DNA of 64,000 bases. Origin: Apostichopus japonicus (lineage: Eukaryota; Echinodermata; Holothuroidea; Aspidochirotida; Stichopodidae). Location of the stretch: contig NC_092562.1 of NCBI RefSeq assembly GCF_037975245.1, forward strand, positions 30,454,054-30,518,053, read 5' to 3'. Below are more notes on the stretch, generated by a model that saw only the letters and a program-made list of their open reading frames with translations, ran no database searches and was not told where the DNA came from. The stretch is not shown here. Position 1 is the stretch's first letter.

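Overview
Animal nuclear DNA: AT-rich, intron-dense and full of repeats. The repeat load, GGCCTA-type runs (for example near 43438) and a receptor phosphatase ectodomain of EGF and Ig-like modules suggest a marine invertebrate deuterostome. An echinoderm, perhaps a sea cucumber, is my best guess; this is inference, because no species-specific marker is visible.

One large minus-strand gene spans almost the whole window: a receptor-type protein tyrosine phosphatase (RPTP). I found 23 exons that join in phase, plus one probable exon. From N to C terminus (high to low coordinates) they are: EGF-like (63900-64000, cut by the window edge; 62834-62968); two Ig-like exons (60512-60838, 58049-58309); four EGF-like exons (50292-50426, 48546-48701, 47476-47610, 46469-46609); one Ig-like exon (39330-39596); a Ser/Thr-rich repeated stalk (34973-35389); a transmembrane exon (25379-25457); a juxtamembrane exon (22876-23047); catalytic domain D1 in eight exons (22431 down to 13690); and D2 exons at 13333-13432, 5295-5371, 2637-2765 and probably about 1993-2130. 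D1 has an intact [10 protein letters not shown] loop, but its WPD loop reads WGD. D2 is degenerate. Both gene ends lie outside the window or were not found.

The introns hold mobile elements. There is a young 7.9-kb Ty3/Gypsy element with 1302-bp LTRs (26646-34553); a 5'-truncated RTE-like LINE with an 11-bp target duplication (8968-11216); a decayed DIRS-type tyrosine recombinase (6135-7260) with a related fragment at 12480-13290; two hAT-like elements without transposase (41853-44948, 53037-56456); a MITE carrying telomere-like repeats (41358-41645); tRNA-derived SINEs (4455-4735, 8355-8612, 48737-48955); and Penelope-like ends with hammerhead-like cores near 25.7, 26.1 and 54.1 kb.

The introns also hold tandem arrays (1-600, 2940-4400, 17170-18225, 20650-21396, 50640-51620). 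The most striking is 20650-21396, whose units copy the end of the adjacent coding exon together with its splice donor. A segmental duplication (47453-48646 versus 62813-64000) has copied two EGF exons. The remaining intron sequence shows no gene I can support.
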